Notes: generated by a model from the sequence alone, not told the origin. 64,000 bases of DNA from Adiantum capillus-veneris (GCA_014529385.2 CM043953.1:97911842-97975841), one strand, 5' to 3'. Shown: positions 49,009 through 61,060, numbered from the stretch's first letter. Made by a program: numbers and translations.

Positions 49009-49235
49009 TGTTACCATATACATGTGGTAGTGATGTGTGTGAACACACTAGGACCGTCGGGGCATTTTTTCCGTCTTTAGGAGGTTTTTTTCCTCATGCA
49101 TTGTATATACGCCCATCACTCTAGGGCTATTTATCTTTCCATTGCACACTAAGTAACACACTCTCTATTGTGTGCCTTGAGCTTCCTTCGTCTTCTCCAA
49201 GCTGTGTGCGTTTCTCTGCAACCCTAATTCCAACA
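49009..49235 (+). repeat. 5' LTR of the copia element
   Basis: TGTTACCATATACATGTGG to CCCTAATTCCAACA. It has a TATA-like TGTATATACG near 49102. Confidence 0.95.
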
Positions 49236-49236
49236 A

Positions 49237-49249
49237 TTGGTATCAGAGC
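49237..49249 (+). promoter_or_regulatory. Primer binding site, initiator-Met tRNA type
   Basis: TTGGTATCAGAGC, one base after the LTR, is the usual plant copia PBS complementary to the 3' end of tRNA-iMet. Confidence 0.92.
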
Positions 49250-49557
49250 AGGTTGCATCCTCTCGGGCTTAGTCGCCAACTGCTCCAGCACACGCCTGCT
49301 CACTTTCTCCGATTTCAGTGAGCTTTGGCAAGCGTTCACAGGTCGACAAATACTTTGGGGCTCATTTCGGCCTCCGTTTCCACTACAGGCAGTACTGCAC
49401 AGGCTATTTCGTCATTTTGTGCGGAATTTTTGTCAGTGCCGTTTTTTGCATAACATGTGCCTTATAGTCTTCTACGGTTTGTGCTATATAGCACGTGTTG
49501 TTCCCGCTCAGTTTCTCCTATTTTCGGGCAGTTTTCACATCAGGTGCAGCATTTACC

Positions 49558-50640
49558 ATGGCTGACAACAACAACACAGATGTGTTCAAGATGTTTGTTG
49601 TTGAGGACAGGTTGGATGGGGACAACTAACCTATGTGGGATTATATGATGCAACATGTTCTTGTGTCAAAGGGCGTCTGGAACATTGTGCAGGGCAATGA
49701 TGTGCGTCCTGGTTCTGAGGATGTAGGCGATGTTGAGGATGTTGCAGGTCTTGCTGCAAGGATTGCTGCTGTTAGAGTTGTTCTGCCTACGGTAGAACAA
49801 GCTGGTTGGGATGTTAAGGATGTGCAGGCTCATGCATTGATTGCATTTTCTGTGAAGCGCACCATTGTTCCTCACATCCGTTCAGCAAAATCTACAAAAC
49901 AGGCTTGGGATATTCTAGCAGGTCTTTATGCAAGCCGCAATGAGGCTAAAATTGCTTTGCTGCGTAAAGAGATGGAGTCGAAGATTATGCATGAGGAAGA
50001 TGATGTGGACACTTTCCTTGCTAGTGTCAAGGATATCAATGAGCAACTTATTTCTGCAGGTGAAGTCATTTCAGACGGTTCCCTTGTGCAGACTGTTCTT
50101 GATGCCTTACCAGATTCCTATTGGAGACTGATGACCCAAGGAAATCCTGAAGTTGTCAAGTTTGATGCATTATGCACATTGCTGTTGCAAGAGTCACTTT
50201 CTAGAAAAAAACAGGACTAGGCAGCGTGTAGTTGAACAGGCTTTTCTTGCTTCTCAAAGAAAGGGTGGTAACAGTAATGCAGCCACTTCTTATGGTTCTG
50301 CTGCGAGTGGCAAAAATTATGTTCCTAATGCTTTTGCTGGCAGCAATTCGGCTGGAAATTCTGGTGATAAGGGCAAAAAGAAGATGTGTTGCCATTATTG
50401 TAAAGCTAATGATCACTTGATCAAGTCGTGTCCTAAGTTGAAGGCCAAAGAGGCTAAGAAGAAAGAGGGTGGTTCTGCTGCAAATGCTGGTTCCACTACA
50501 AATGCAGCCATTGTTGAGTCTTCTGTGAAAGGAGACTATGATGCTGATATTGATGCAGAATGGGCTTTTAGCGCAGAGTGCACTTACAATATTGTTTCCA
50601 TGATGCATGCTTGTCAGTTGCTGCAGATTCACATGTGTGG
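49558..50640 (+). pseudogene. Copia gag with zinc knuckle
   Basis: ATG at 49558 opens MADNNNTDVF. A TAA at 49627 interrupts the expected DGDNxPMW phrase. The gag domain (49633-50220) contains AKSTKQAWDILAGLY and LLRKEMESKIMHEEDDVDTFL. A frameshift near 50200-50215 leads to a Gly/Ser/Ala-rich stretch and one CCHC knuckle (CHYCKANDHLIKSC, near 50390). The product would be the capsid/nucleocapsid. The stop and the shift make it non-functional. Confidence 0.88.
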
Positions 50641-53637
50641 TATTTCGACAGTGGTGCTACAAATCACATCACCTCACATCGTGAATTGTTTACCTCTCTC
50701 GAGTCTGTCCCTCATGGGAATTCAGTCACTTGTGCCAACAATGCCTCTTATCCAGTTCAGGGAGTTGGAAAGATTGTGCTTACTGCTGCTAATGGCAGTT
50801 CCTTCACACTTGTTGATGCACTTTATGTACCTGGGATCAAGAAGAATCTCTTGTCTGTATCCGCACTTGCTAGACTTGGACTTGTAGTCAAATTTGTGGA
50901 TGACAGATGTACAGTTCATGATCTCAGTTTTGGTGATGAAATTGTTGCATCTGGCCTTTTGTGTCGTGGGTTGTATAAGCTCACTTTGTATGACAAGTGT
51001 GGACAAAATTTTGCAAATGCTGTTGCAGATTCAAGGGCTATTTCAGATGCAAAACTTTGGCATGCATGTTTTGGTCATCTGAATTTTGCCAGTTTGCTGC
51101 GTTTGCAGAAATCTGATATGGTTGCTTCTTTGCCGCCTCTTGAAGCACCTGTCAAACATGTTTGTGAAGGCTGTATTTTGGGTAAGATGCAGCGTTCTAA
51201 GTTTCCAAAGGATGGTTCAGTTAGGGCCACATGCAGATTCCAGCTTGTGCATAGTGACGTTTGTGGGCCCATGCAAACTCCGTCCTTGGGCAATTACCTG
51301 TCCTTCATGACTTTCATTGATGATTACTCCAAGCATGCATGGGTATTTCTGCTTAAAGCGAAGCCCGAAGTTTTTATGTGCTTCAAACAATTTCTGGATA
51401 TGGCTGAAAATGTCTCGAAATGTACTATGGGCACCCTCCGTTCCGATCGAGGGGGGGAGTATATGTCTCATGAATTTAATGCATTTCTGGCTAGTCGTGG
51501 AATAAAACACCAATGTACAGTGCCTTATACACCTCAACAGAATGGTGTTGCTAAGAGGAAAAACAGGTCACTGATGGGAAAATGGCACGATGTATGGTCA
51601 AAAGTCAAGCTTTGCCGCATTCTTTTTGGCTTGAGGCCATTATGTATGCCACTTATGTACTTAACAGGTGTCCTACGAAAGCTTTGCAGTCTATTACTCC
51701 ATATGAAGCATGGCATGATAGAAAGCCTTCTATTGAGCACATGCGTGTTTTTGGCTGTTTGGCATATGCTTTGGTGCCACAAGTGCAGCATAGAAAATTG
51801 GATGATAAGGCTGTCAAATGTAATTTTTGTTGGTTATAGTGCTGAAAGCAAAGGTTACAGGTTGTATCATCCGCAAGCAAAAGGTATTCTGGTTTCACGG
51901 GATGTACTGTTTGTGGAAGATTCTGTTCAACCTTGATGTCATGTACTAGAGACAATAATGTAAGCTCACAGGACATTTATGACACTTTGTTGCCTCTTTT
52001 CAGTGGTGGAAATACGAATGTAATTTCCAATGAGGCAAATGTACACCCTATGGGGGTTTCTAAAAATGTTACAGATCGGCCTATTACTGATGCAGATGTA
52101 CATGATGTACTTGATGAGGAAAGGGTTGAAAATGAGCAAGCTAGAGGTATGCCAAAATTGCTGGTGCACACTTTGCGTGACTGTAAATTGGATGCACCTT
52201 TGTCTAGCCATACTCGTTCAGGCTCTCGCCATGCATCTTATGCATCAGATTATTATGCTTTGGATGTGTCTAGCTTACATGATGTTGAGGAGCCTCTGTC
52301 TTTTGATGAAGCACAGAATTCAGAAAATTGGATGGCTGCCATGCAATCAGAATATGATGCACTTATAGAAAATGACACATGGACTTTATGTGATTTGCCT
52401 CTTGGCAAAAAGGCCATTGGTACGAAGTGGGTTTACAAGATGAAACGCAAGCTGGATGGTGAGATTGATCGCCATAAGGCTCGACTTGTTGCAAAAGGTT
52501 ATGCACAGCAAAAAGGCATAGATTATGAAGAGACTTTTGCTCCCACTTGTCGTATGACTACTGTGCGTTTTTGTACTTCTCATTGTGGTTCTTTATGTCG
52601 ATGATTTGCTGATCACTGGACCAAATGAGACACATATTGCTGAATTTAAGGCTGATTTGAATGCTACTTTCAAGATGAAAGATTTGGGGCTGTTGCATCA
52701 TTACTTGGTTATACAGTTTAAGCAGTGTGATGGTGGTATTGCCTCGTGTCAAAAAAGTTACATAGAAACATTGCTATGTAATTTTGGACTTGAGGATTGC
52801 AAACCTATTGCCACTCCCATGGAAACAGGTTTGAAGTTGAGTCTACATGATGATGGTGATCCTGCTGATGTCACTCTTTACCAAACTGTTGTTGGCTGCC
52901 TCATTTATGTTTGCAACACGAGGCCAGATATTCCGTTTGCAGTCTCACAGGTCAGCAGATTTATGCATAGCCCAGGGTCTAAGCATTGGCAGGCTGTCAA
53001 GAGGATTTTCCGCTACCTTAGTGGCACTTTACATCTTGGCTTGTTTTATCCCAAGGGGCGATCATTTCCGCCAGACTTACATGATTTTTCGGACTCAGAT
53101 TGGGCTGGTTGTTTTGACACGCGAGTGTCCACAAGTGGTTTTTGTTTCATGCTTGGCAGTTCATGTATATCATGGTTGAGCAAGAAGCAACCTACTGTGG
53201 CCACTTCGAGTTGTGAGGCTGAGTACAAGGCAGTCTTCACAGCTACGGTTGAGTGTGTATGGCTCAGACGCCTTATGGTTGATTTGGGTGTTGGACAGGA
53301 CACTACCAACACTATCTACACTGACAGTCAGAGCGCATTGGCAGTTGCGAGGAACCCAGTTTTTCATGCTCGCACAAACCACATTGAGGTGCATTACCGC
53401 TATGTCAGGGAGAGGCTCTCAGCAGGAGAGATCAACTTGGCTTATGTGCCAACACAGGACAACCTTGCAGATCTTTTCACAAAGGCATTGTCTCGTGAGA
53501 AGCTTGAAGCTTTTCGCAAAGGTTTGGGCTTACTCCCTTTTGTGGACCGATCATGTCCTCAGGGCATGGAACTTCCCTTTACTCATGTGCCAGCTCTCGT
53601 TCACCGCATCACTCCAGGGGGATTTTTTACCATATAG
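50640..53637 (+). pseudogene. Copia pol: protease, integrase, truncated RT, RNase H
   Basis: Protease has WYFDSGATNHIT (about 50640). The pre-integrase finger has LWHACFGHL and CEGCILGK. Integrase has HSDVCGP, RSDRGGEY and TPQQNGVAKRK, where the catalytic Glu of VAERKNR reads Lys. A frameshift near 51580 moves FWLEAIMYATYVLNRCPTKAL to another frame, and the first frame returns at FVGYSAESKGYRLY. The RT starts normally (WVYKMKRKLDGEIDRHKARLVAKGYAQQKGIDYEETFAP). It then jumps at about 52570 from MTTVRF straight to LYVDDLLIT (52588 on), so about 130 residues including QMDVKTAFL and YGLKQ are gone. RNase H is complete (DFSDSDWAG, SSCEAEY, YTDSQSAL). Confidence 0.92.
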
Positions 53638-53640
53638 AGA

Positions 53641-54497
53641 CATTGCTATGTAAGTTTGGACTTGAGGATTGCAAACCTATTGCCACTCCCATGGAAACAG
53701 GTTTGAAGTTGAGTCTACATGATGCTGGCGATCCTGCTGATGTCACTCTTTACCAAACTGCTGTTGGCTGCCTCATTTATGTATGCAACACGAGGCCGGA
53801 TATTCAGTTTGCAGTCTCACAGGTCAGCAGATTTATGCATAGCCCAGGGTCTAAGCATTGGCAGGCTGTCTAGAGGATTTTCCGCTACCTTAGTGAAACT
53901 TTACATCTTGGATTGTTTTATCCCAAGGGGGGATCATTGCCGCCAAACTTACATGCTTTTTCGGACTCAGATTGGGCTGGTTGTTTTGACACGCGAGTGT
54001 CCATATCAGGTTTTTGTTTCATGCTTGGAAGTTCATGTATATCATGGTTGAGCAAGAAGCAACCTAATGTGGCCACTTCAAGTTGTGAGGCTGAGTACAG
54101 GGCAGTCTTCACAGCTGCGGTTGAGTGTGTATGGCTCAGACGCCTTATGGCTGATTTGGGTGTTGGACAGGACACTGCCAACACTATCTACACTGACAGT
54201 CAGAGCGCATTGGCAGTTGTGAGGAACCGAGTTTTTCATGCTCGCACAAAGCACATTGAGGTGCATTACCACTATGTCAGGGAGAGGCTCTCAGCAGGAG
54301 AGATCAGCTTGGCTTATGTGCCAACACAGGACAACCTTGCAGATCTTTTCACAAAGGCATTGTCTCGTGAGAAGCTTGAAGCTTTCCGCAAAGCTTTGGG
54401 CTTACTCCCCTTTGTGGACTGATCCTGTCCTCAGGGCATGGCACTTCCCTTTACTCATGTGCCAGCTCTCGTTCACCGCATCACTCCAGGGGGGATT
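53641..54497 (+). repeat. Tandem duplicate of RNase H and PPT region
   Basis: Bases 52769-53640 are repeated from 53641 with a period of 872 bp. The first unit ends with the PPT and the first bases of the LTR (TTACCATATA) and then jumps back to CATTGCTATG. The second unit runs to the true 3' LTR. The copies differ at several percent of positions, and the second has a TAG in GCTGTCTAGAGG. The second RNase H frame resumes at 53913 and ends at 54422. Confidence 0.93.
54486..54497 (+). promoter_or_regulatory. Polypurine tract of the copia element
   Basis: CCAGGGGGGATT precedes TGTTACC. A second, slightly different PPT (CCAGGGGGATTTT) lies at about 53614-53627 in the first repeat unit. Confidence 0.85.
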
Positions 54498-54722
54498 TGT
54501 TACCATATACATGTGGTAGTGATGTGTGTGAACACTAGGACCGCCGGGGCATTTTTTCCCTCTTTAGGAGGTTTTTTCCCCCGTGCATTGTATATACGCC
54601 CATCACTCTAGGGCTATTTATCTTTCCATTGCACACTAAGTAACACACTCTCTATTGTGTGCCTTGAGCTTCCTTCGTCTTCTCCAAGCTGTGTGTGTTT
54701 CTCTGCAACCCTAATTCCAACA
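54498..54722 (+). repeat. 3' LTR of the copia element
   Basis: It matches 49009-49235, differing at about six bases and a two-base indel, and is followed by AATAT. Confidence 0.95.
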
Positions 54723-54729
54723 AATATGG

Positions 54730-54816
54730 TGTTATAAGTCTACTGGCTTTAACTGGTTATTTTTTGGTGCTTGTACTTTTTTCTAAAAGTTGCTCGTGCT
54801 ATCAATAATAAAGTAA

Positions 54817-54828
<12 letters not shown>
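54730..54828 (+). repeat. 95-bp direct repeat, right copy
   Basis: It matches 46355-46452 and is followed by a (TA)n tract. Confidence 0.75.
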
Positions 54829-54866
<38 letters not shown>

Positions 54867-54881
54867 AGAGAGAGAGAGAGA
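54820..54881. repeat. (TA)n and (GA)n tract
   Basis: TA runs to about 54863 and is followed by a short GA run. Confidence 0.9.
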
Positions 54882-55323
54882 GACATAGAGATCGAGATAC
54901 TTGCAGCAACAATCTGGGCTAACCTTTCTTGCCTCCAAGAGCTTAAATGAGCTCATAGATTCTTTCAAAAATCTTTTACCCCACTAGAGCATCGGTAGCA
55001 CTATTGCAAATTCTAACACTCATACAGACTCCACTTGGGGACCGAAAAAGCATCGGATGGTGAGCTTCGGTACTCTTTTCAAGGCTTTAAAGTGCTTGTT
55101 GATCCTACCCTTGTTGGACTGATTTTTAAATGAATTCATTCTACTTAATACATGCATGTCAACCAAGATACTTAACAACCTCATTAAGGATTAAGGCATA
55201 TCTTCCAAAGACAATGTCTCAAACACAATATTGACTACCACTGCAAGTTTTGAAAGTTAGCACGTGCTGTATGAAGCTTAATGACCCCCTATTGACGTAG
55301 ATAAGTGAGCCAATATGATGAGT

Positions 55324-55325
<2 letters not shown>
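54882..55325. other. No gene seen
   Basis: Unremarkable AT-rich sequence with no domain or repeat that I can support. Confidence 0.5.
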
Positions 55326-55422
<97 letters not shown>

Positions 55423-55488
55423 CACACAAGTCCAAAAATAAACATATACACACACAGACACCCACTAGTAGCTAGCCTACATAAACGG

Positions 55489-55572
<84 letters not shown>
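55326..55572. repeat. Two long (CT)n tracts
   Basis: CT runs at about 55326-55419 and 55492-55572, separated by 70 bp with a short AC stretch. Confidence 0.93.
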
Positions 55573-55573
<1 letters not shown>

Positions 55574-55789
55574 GCAAGGTGAGGAAGGGAGTTTTGTGCT
55601 AGAAGTAGGTACTAGAAACAAGCTTGTTATTGCAGACGGAAGGGTGAAATTCAAAATTAGAATTGCAAGCAAATACCTTAGTGAAAAATTCGAGTACTTT
55701 ACTTGTAAATTGTAATTTGGTGACGGACAGAGATGCAGTACTACGGAGTAGATACATGCTATTTGGATGTTTTGAGATTTACATTCCCA
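55573..55789. other. No gene seen
   Basis: Nothing recognisable. Confidence 0.5.
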
Positions 55790-55930
55790 CCTTTTTTTTT
55801 TGAAACAAAACCTAAACTCTTAGGATGTGACACAATGGCAAGCCTCAACACTAAAGACCATGGGGGTTCTTTAATGAAGCCCAAGCCGTGGGATCGGTGA
55901 TGTGCAAGCACGGCTCAAATTCAAATACAG
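55790..55930 (-). mobile_element. SINE-like sequence, minus orientation
   Basis: On the minus strand a B-box-like TATTTGAATTTGAGCC (near 55911-55930) is followed by about 110 bp and a terminal A run (T's at 55790-55801 on plus), like the 3' half of the SINE at 18 kb. The A box is not clear. Confidence 0.35.
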
Positions 55931-55942
55931 CGTGTGGCGTCA

Positions 55943-56345
55943 AATGTTGTTCAAGTTTACTATTTTTGATCGAGTTTACTTTTTCTCGTTTATGTTCACC
56001 ATATAAGGGTGTGTTTTGCCTTAGATGGTATCAAAAGCTACGCTCCCCGATGTTTAGGGTAGCAGCCTATCAATGGGCAGGTGATGGGTTCGATTCACCT
56101 TGCAGAAATTGGCCGCGACCTTTTTTTGTCCCTCCATCTGTCTCAAGATTCTCCCTCTCGGCTTACAACCGTTGATCCCATGTCCAACTTCATTGAATAC
56201 CTTGTGGGACTTAGTGTTGAGGCATGGCAAGGAAGCTTCCATCATGCACTAGAATTTAGTTGTAGATATTAGATTCTAGATCCATAAAATATAGGATGAA
56301 GGAAGGGCTAGGAAAACTTGAAAACATCGTTGAGCTAATGAGTAC
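55943..56345 (+). repeat. Dispersed repeat with tRNA-like internal boxes, plus copy
   Basis: It matches the reverse complement of 31345-31771. The centre reads AGATGGTATCAAAAGCTA and GATGGGTTCGATTCACC, the latter a good pol III B box. Similarity between the two copies stops at GAGTACTT, exactly where a Helitron-like end begins. Confidence 0.55.
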
Positions 56346-56346
56346 T

Positions 56347-56521
56347 TCTATACTATATATGAAGCAGTTTAAATTTTTCAAGAAAGGAGAGACCCTCCAT
56401 GTGTCACTCACTGCTTCACTTAAGAGAAAACCTTGCAAAACAAAAGTGAAGGGTTAGATTGAAAATGCAAAAGTAAAGGGTAACATTGTAAGAAGTGACG
56501 TGCTTTTCATAATGTAACTAG
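56347..56521 (+). mobile_element. Helitron-like 5' end fragment
   Basis: TCTATACTATATATGAAGC followed by TTCAAGAAAGGAGAG and CCATGTGTCACTC matches, in opposite orientation, the sequence ending at 61122. TCTATACT is a common plant Helitron 5' start. The base before TC is T rather than the usual A. Confidence 0.4.
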
Positions 56522-56549
56522 TATGTGACCCCCGCGTTGCCGCGGCTAC

Positions 56550-57894
56550 ATGTGCGTTAATTGTAACAACCATTGTTCTCCTTCCCTTCACAGAGAGAAA
56601 AAATGTTGGGAAAATGCCTATGATTCCCATGTGAGCTTTTATAGCTCTTTAATACACTTGTGCATCAACTGCCACTATAACTACTTTCTAGATGACAATG
56701 TATGACAACACACAAGATCTAATTGCCCTCCACATTCACATCAACCAAGCACAAATCTATCTTTTGGATCAACACTATGTCTATCTTTTCGAGTGTAAGA
56801 TCGAACAACTAATGAAGTGTTGTTACTCTCCAGATTCTTGTGGATTGACCAAGGACAAATCTCCTTCTAGTTGGTCATGCCAAGCTCCAACATACTCCTC
56901 CCAATCATGGCAAGTTTGTCCCTCCCCCCTCCTTCTCTCTATCCGTGTGTGTGTGTGTGTGTGTGTGTGTTGAGTTCAAGAATGATCAGGTCAGTTTGAG
57001 GTCTCTTGGGAATGAATTAAGTAATGGGTCCCTTCACATGATGTCTTGTCTTGACATCCTATGTTTCTCTCTAAGGAGGCAGCAAATTTGCGATTAGGCT
57101 AGAGATGTCCCCTCACACAATTGATATGGGACCCTGGTGAGTGGTAGTGGCCCTCTAAATAGACTAATAGAGAGATGGCATCCTTCTTTGGATATAATGT
57201 TTGCATTGAACGAAGAATTCTTTAGATGCATTAGCATCCCCTCTCACCATCCTTACCAATCAAGGCATTGATCATGATAGAAACTCTCCCATGCTTCTCT
57301 CGTGTAGTTTTGGTCTTGCATTTGGGGCATCACAGTCAACTAAGTCATCAACTGCTATTTGTTGGCACTTAGGATGCATGTACCCGCCATGACCCAACAT
57401 GCCAACATTACACCACATAGTAGTAGAAGAAACTTTGCCATTGGTATGCATAACTGATTTGGTGAGCAGTGTGTCATTTGCTTCTATGATGGCAGTATTC
57501 ATGATGGGTGTGTGAACAGGGGGTAATTGCATGGCTATAGCAACTTTGCCTTTATATGTAAGTAAATTTCAAATTTTACAGGTTGGATTGCACTCAATCT
57601 AGCTAGCATGTACACTTGCATCTACCAAGACTCGTCGCATGGATGTTGAGGTCTCTTGAAATTCGCCATAAGCAGGCTAGTAATATAAAGCGCATATTTT
57701 TTGCTTGTGTACATTTGGGCACCATTGGCATCTTAAAAATGTGAGGGCAATGAAAGCAAAAAAGTTCACTCAATCGTTTCTCTTTGCAAGAGTTTTGGGC
57801 ATCATACTAAAAGAAAGGGCGTGCTCCAAAATACACACACACACACACATGCATGTTCTGCTTTGAGAGAGCAGACTGTATTCAACCATTCACA
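56550..57894. other. No gene supported
   Basis: (TG)n at about 56945-56970 and (AC)n at 57832-57849. Short frames have no domains. Confidence 0.5.
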
Positions 57895-58243
57895 TACTTG
57901 TCTTTACCCATATTTTATACCATAGCAGCCATTTGGCTTAGCTCCCACTCCCTTAAATGTGAGACAGAGCATTGAGGCACTACATGGAGGAGAGTCTCTT
58001 TTTGTACGCGAATTATATCCCTTAACAATTTGAGAGTGCGATCATCATACCCTACATGACTGCTCAGCTTTTAATCACATCAAACTTGCTTTACCCACAT
58101 TTTAGCCCATACCATGGCCTACATACCTTTCTCTCCTAGCCACCTCATGGATTCAACTTGCCAGTGACCACCCTTATATCCATAGTCTTCAAGCATGTTA
58201 CATGTTGTACTCAGTCCCATAGGTCAATCTGACCTTTAAGGAT

Positions 58244-58244
<1 letters not shown>
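57895..58244 (+). mobile_element. LINE copy D, old 3' fragment
   Basis: The sequence matches the C-terminal end of LINE ORF2 of copy A at DNA level: GGCTTAGCTCCCA, CTGCTCAGCTTTTRATCACATC, ACCTTTCTCTCC-AGCCA. It ends in AGTCCCATAGGTCAATCTGACC and then (CT)n. It is heavily diverged, and no frame is open. Confidence 0.75.
58221..58235 (+). promoter_or_regulatory. LINE 3'-terminal stem-loop, copy D
   Basis: AGGTCA, loop ATC, TGACCT: all six stem pairs are kept although the surrounding sequence has diverged and the loop has lost a base. Confidence 0.55.
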
Positions 58245-58323
<79 letters not shown>

Positions 58324-58483
58324 CTGTTAACATTTGAGGTCACTGTGATTGTTTCTATGATATTAAAAGTTATGTCCCCCTCTCCTTGTATAAGTATGTG
58401 AGCCTGCAAGCCCTTGAGTTCAAGAATCAACGTTCATCGGCTAAAAATTTTAGGTCTCTTGTTATCTTCTTCTTCTTCTCCTC

Positions 58484-58526
<43 letters not shown>

Positions 58527-58648
58527 GCAACATGACAACTTGTTGACAACAATGTTTGGATTGGATAAGGTTTGCCTACACTTAATAGCTGAGAGTCGAG
58601 ATTAGTCGGTCTCAAGATTAATGGGTCTCAAACCACGTCAGTAGGAAG

Positions 58649-58707
<59 letters not shown>
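58245..58707. repeat. (CT)n tracts after LINE copy D
   Basis: CT runs at about 58245-58321 (directly after the LINE end), 58489-58524 and 58654-58707. Confidence 0.92.
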
Positions 58708-58711
<4 letters not shown>

Positions 58712-59233
58712 ATTGCATGTCTAGTTTGTAGTATTAAAATGAAGCATGTGAGAGGCTAAGAGCCTGGTTGCGTGTACACACCAGCGAGCCTGCTTTCTAC
58801 TCGATCATGAGCCGGCTCTTCTCTCTCTACCTATCTAATCGTGGTAGTTAAGAGCCTCAAAACGGGCATAGCCTTTCACATGGTTGACTTTTGAGGCCGT
58901 CTTGGTAAGCAAGAACCTGCTCAAGATCTGTCTCATCACTCAGTCAAATCAATCATTTATCTTAGAAGCAACCAGTTTTCTTGACTTGCAAACAAAGCTG
59001 GAAGGCTATTTAGCCGTTCCAAAGTGACCAAGATCTAAATGTAAGCAAAATGACATGGAGGCAACCCTACAATAAGGGACCGGAGTCATCATTTCTAGGG
59101 GGAGGCAAAGGTCCCACACTAAGTATGCAACACCAAGGAGGATCCAAATGAGCAAAGGATTGCTAACTCCAAGACCAAGGCCAATACCCTCGGCTGGCAA
59201 TGATCATCCTCCAATGCAATCACTAAGTGTTGT
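58708..59233. other. No gene seen
   Basis: Nothing recognisable on either strand. Confidence 0.5.
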
Positions 59234-59435
59234 GGAAAAATCATTTTTTCAAAGATACAAAATTGCCTTCCTTTCATTTTCCAAGAGGAAAATTAGGTTT
59301 ATTTTGCAGGTTTTCACACTATTTTCCTCTATTTTGGGGTGAAATTTCTCCTTTTTCCCTTTCCCTCAACCGGCATTTTTGAAATTGAAAACAACATTAT
59401 ATTAAGCTGAGACATATTTTCCCAACATTGAATCG
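59234..59435. repeat. Dispersed 200-bp block, third copy
   Basis: It aligns with 10556-10765 (shared CTATTTTGGGGTG, GGCATTTTTGnAATTGAAAAC, GAGACATATTTTCCCAA). The similarity is clear but gapped. Confidence 0.6.
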
Positions 59436-59655
59436 AAGACCCGCCTTGCACGATCATTGTCGTGAGAATTGTAGCAGCAGGAAATGCCACATGTCCCCTT
59501 GCAAAACCCCTTTTTTCTTGCCTATGTTAGGAGTTCGAGATGTGAAAAGTTGGCAGAGCTAAAAAGCCTGGATGGTCATGTTGGAGCTCTCAACATTGTA
59601 GCATCTGTTGACTGGCCAAAAAAAGATGAAGAGAGTGTGGAGACGGATGTGGGAC

Positions 59656-59693
<38 letters not shown>

Positions 59694-60030
59694 TCGTGGT
59701 GTGGAGGGCCGCAGGCAAAAAATGAGGTCGTCGAGATCAAGGGTGGCAGATGCGCAGCGGTAGAGGAGTATGTGGCTCAGTAAGCGCTTGTGGCAAGTGG
59801 GACATGTATTGGATCCAGAGTCTTTGCATCTTGGCCAGCAGAGGATTGACGTTGTATAAGGGTGTGGGACTCATGGCGGATCCCCCGGAGGTGTTGATAG
59901 AGGAGACTGCATGAGGCCTATTGCGGCAACATTTAAGGAGTTGTACATGAAGTAAGTGGTGGGTTGTGTTCATTGGGGAGGGGACGACGGGGTGGGGCAT
60001 TCTCTTGCAAGCACCAAGGCCAATCAATGG

Positions 60031-60033
<3 letters not shown>
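59436..60033. other. No gene supported; (TG)n at 59658-59692
   Basis: A frame at 59484-59783 crosses the TG run and has no domain. Confidence 0.5.
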
Positions 60034-60078
<45 letters not shown>

Positions 60079-60122
60079 CAAAATTAGACACATACACTCC
60101 TTACAGGATTAAATGGGATTGG

Positions 60123-60212
<90 letters not shown>

Positions 60213-60341
60213 AACCTGCGAGACACACACGACGGTGCCGTAGAAAATGAAACCTGATCTCTCTCTCTCAGACCTGCGACACACATGGCAGTGCCGTAGA
60301 AAATGAAACCTGATGTCTCTCTCTCAGACCTGCGATGTGTC

Positions 60342-60420
<79 letters not shown>
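60034..60420. repeat. (CT)n/(CA)n cluster with a 57-bp tandem unit
   Basis: CT runs at 60034-60074, 60125-60193 and 60346-60388, each of the last two running into CA. Between them CCTGCGA...GTGCCGTAGAAAATGAAACC...CTCTCTCTCAGA recurs from 60215, 60273 and 60329. Confidence 0.85.
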
Positions 60421-60425
<5 letters not shown>

Positions 60426-60577
60426 AGGCCGACCAACTTATCGAAGCATGGCACATCTCGCTGCTCGTTATTTTCCCAAGCTGCGAAGTAGAGCCACCCT
60501 TTACAAAAACAAAAGTAATCACACTTCAAAATTGAAGGCTGGAGTGAAACTCCATGACCTTGCTAAAGAGTTTAAAT

Positions 60578-60833
60578 AATTTATATTTATTTATTTATTT
60601 ATATTATATATATAGTACAACAATATATATATAGTACTAAGTATTGTGACTTTTTGACAGAATTGAAAAGTCAAAACTAAGTCTTTTCATTTTCTACCAT
60701 CACAATTTATATTTATTTATTTATTTATATTATATATATAGTACAACATTATATATATATATAGTACTAAGTATTGTGACTTTTTGACAGAATTGAAAAG
60801 TCAAAACTAAGTCCTTTCATTTTCTACCATCAC
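60578..60833. repeat. Tandem duplication, two units of 126 and 130 bp
   Basis: Units start at 60578 and 60704 (AATTTATATTTATTTATT) and are almost identical through TTGACAGAATTGAAAAGTC to CTACCATCAC. The size difference lies in the TATA stretch. Confidence 0.92.
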
Positions 60834-61060
60834 AGTACTTGCTACTTACCTTTCACTTTTACATTACAGTACTTGCTACTTACCTTTCACTTCTACATTG
60901 CAAACCAAATCATTGCAAACCAAATGACCTTGTGACTTACCCTTCACTTTCACATTTCAAACCAAATATTTCCTAAGGTTCTTGAAATGACCTATGATTT
61001 ACCCTTTCACTTTTACATTTCAAACCAAATGTTTCCTAAGGTTTTTGTAATGAACGAGAG
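60834..61060. repeat. Nested short tandem repeats
   Basis: CAGTACTTGCTACTTACC...TTTACATT twice, then variants of TTTCACTTTTACATTTCAAACCAAA with TTTCCTAAGG. They form the 5' interior of the candidate Helitron on the minus strand. Confidence 0.7.

Larger units (their letters stand above)
49009..54722 (+). mobile_element. Ty1/copia retrotransposon, complete ends, internally rearranged
   Basis: The 5' LTR (227 bp) and 3' LTR (225 bp) differ at about six positions plus a two-base indel, so the insertion is fairly recent. PBS, gag, protease, integrase, partial RT, RNase H and PPT follow in copia order. The RT core is deleted near 52570, and an 872-bp unit with RNase H and PPT is duplicated in tandem. 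It is inserted to the right of the Penelope-like frame, with a perfect AATAT duplication. Confidence 0.95.

Noticed and set aside
56000-56120. Functional tRNA gene
   Set aside because: Only A- and B-box-like motifs are present; no cloverleaf with anticodon and acceptor stems can be drawn.
57272-57532. 86-codon minus-strand ORF
   Set aside because: No domain, no codon or context support; likely chance.
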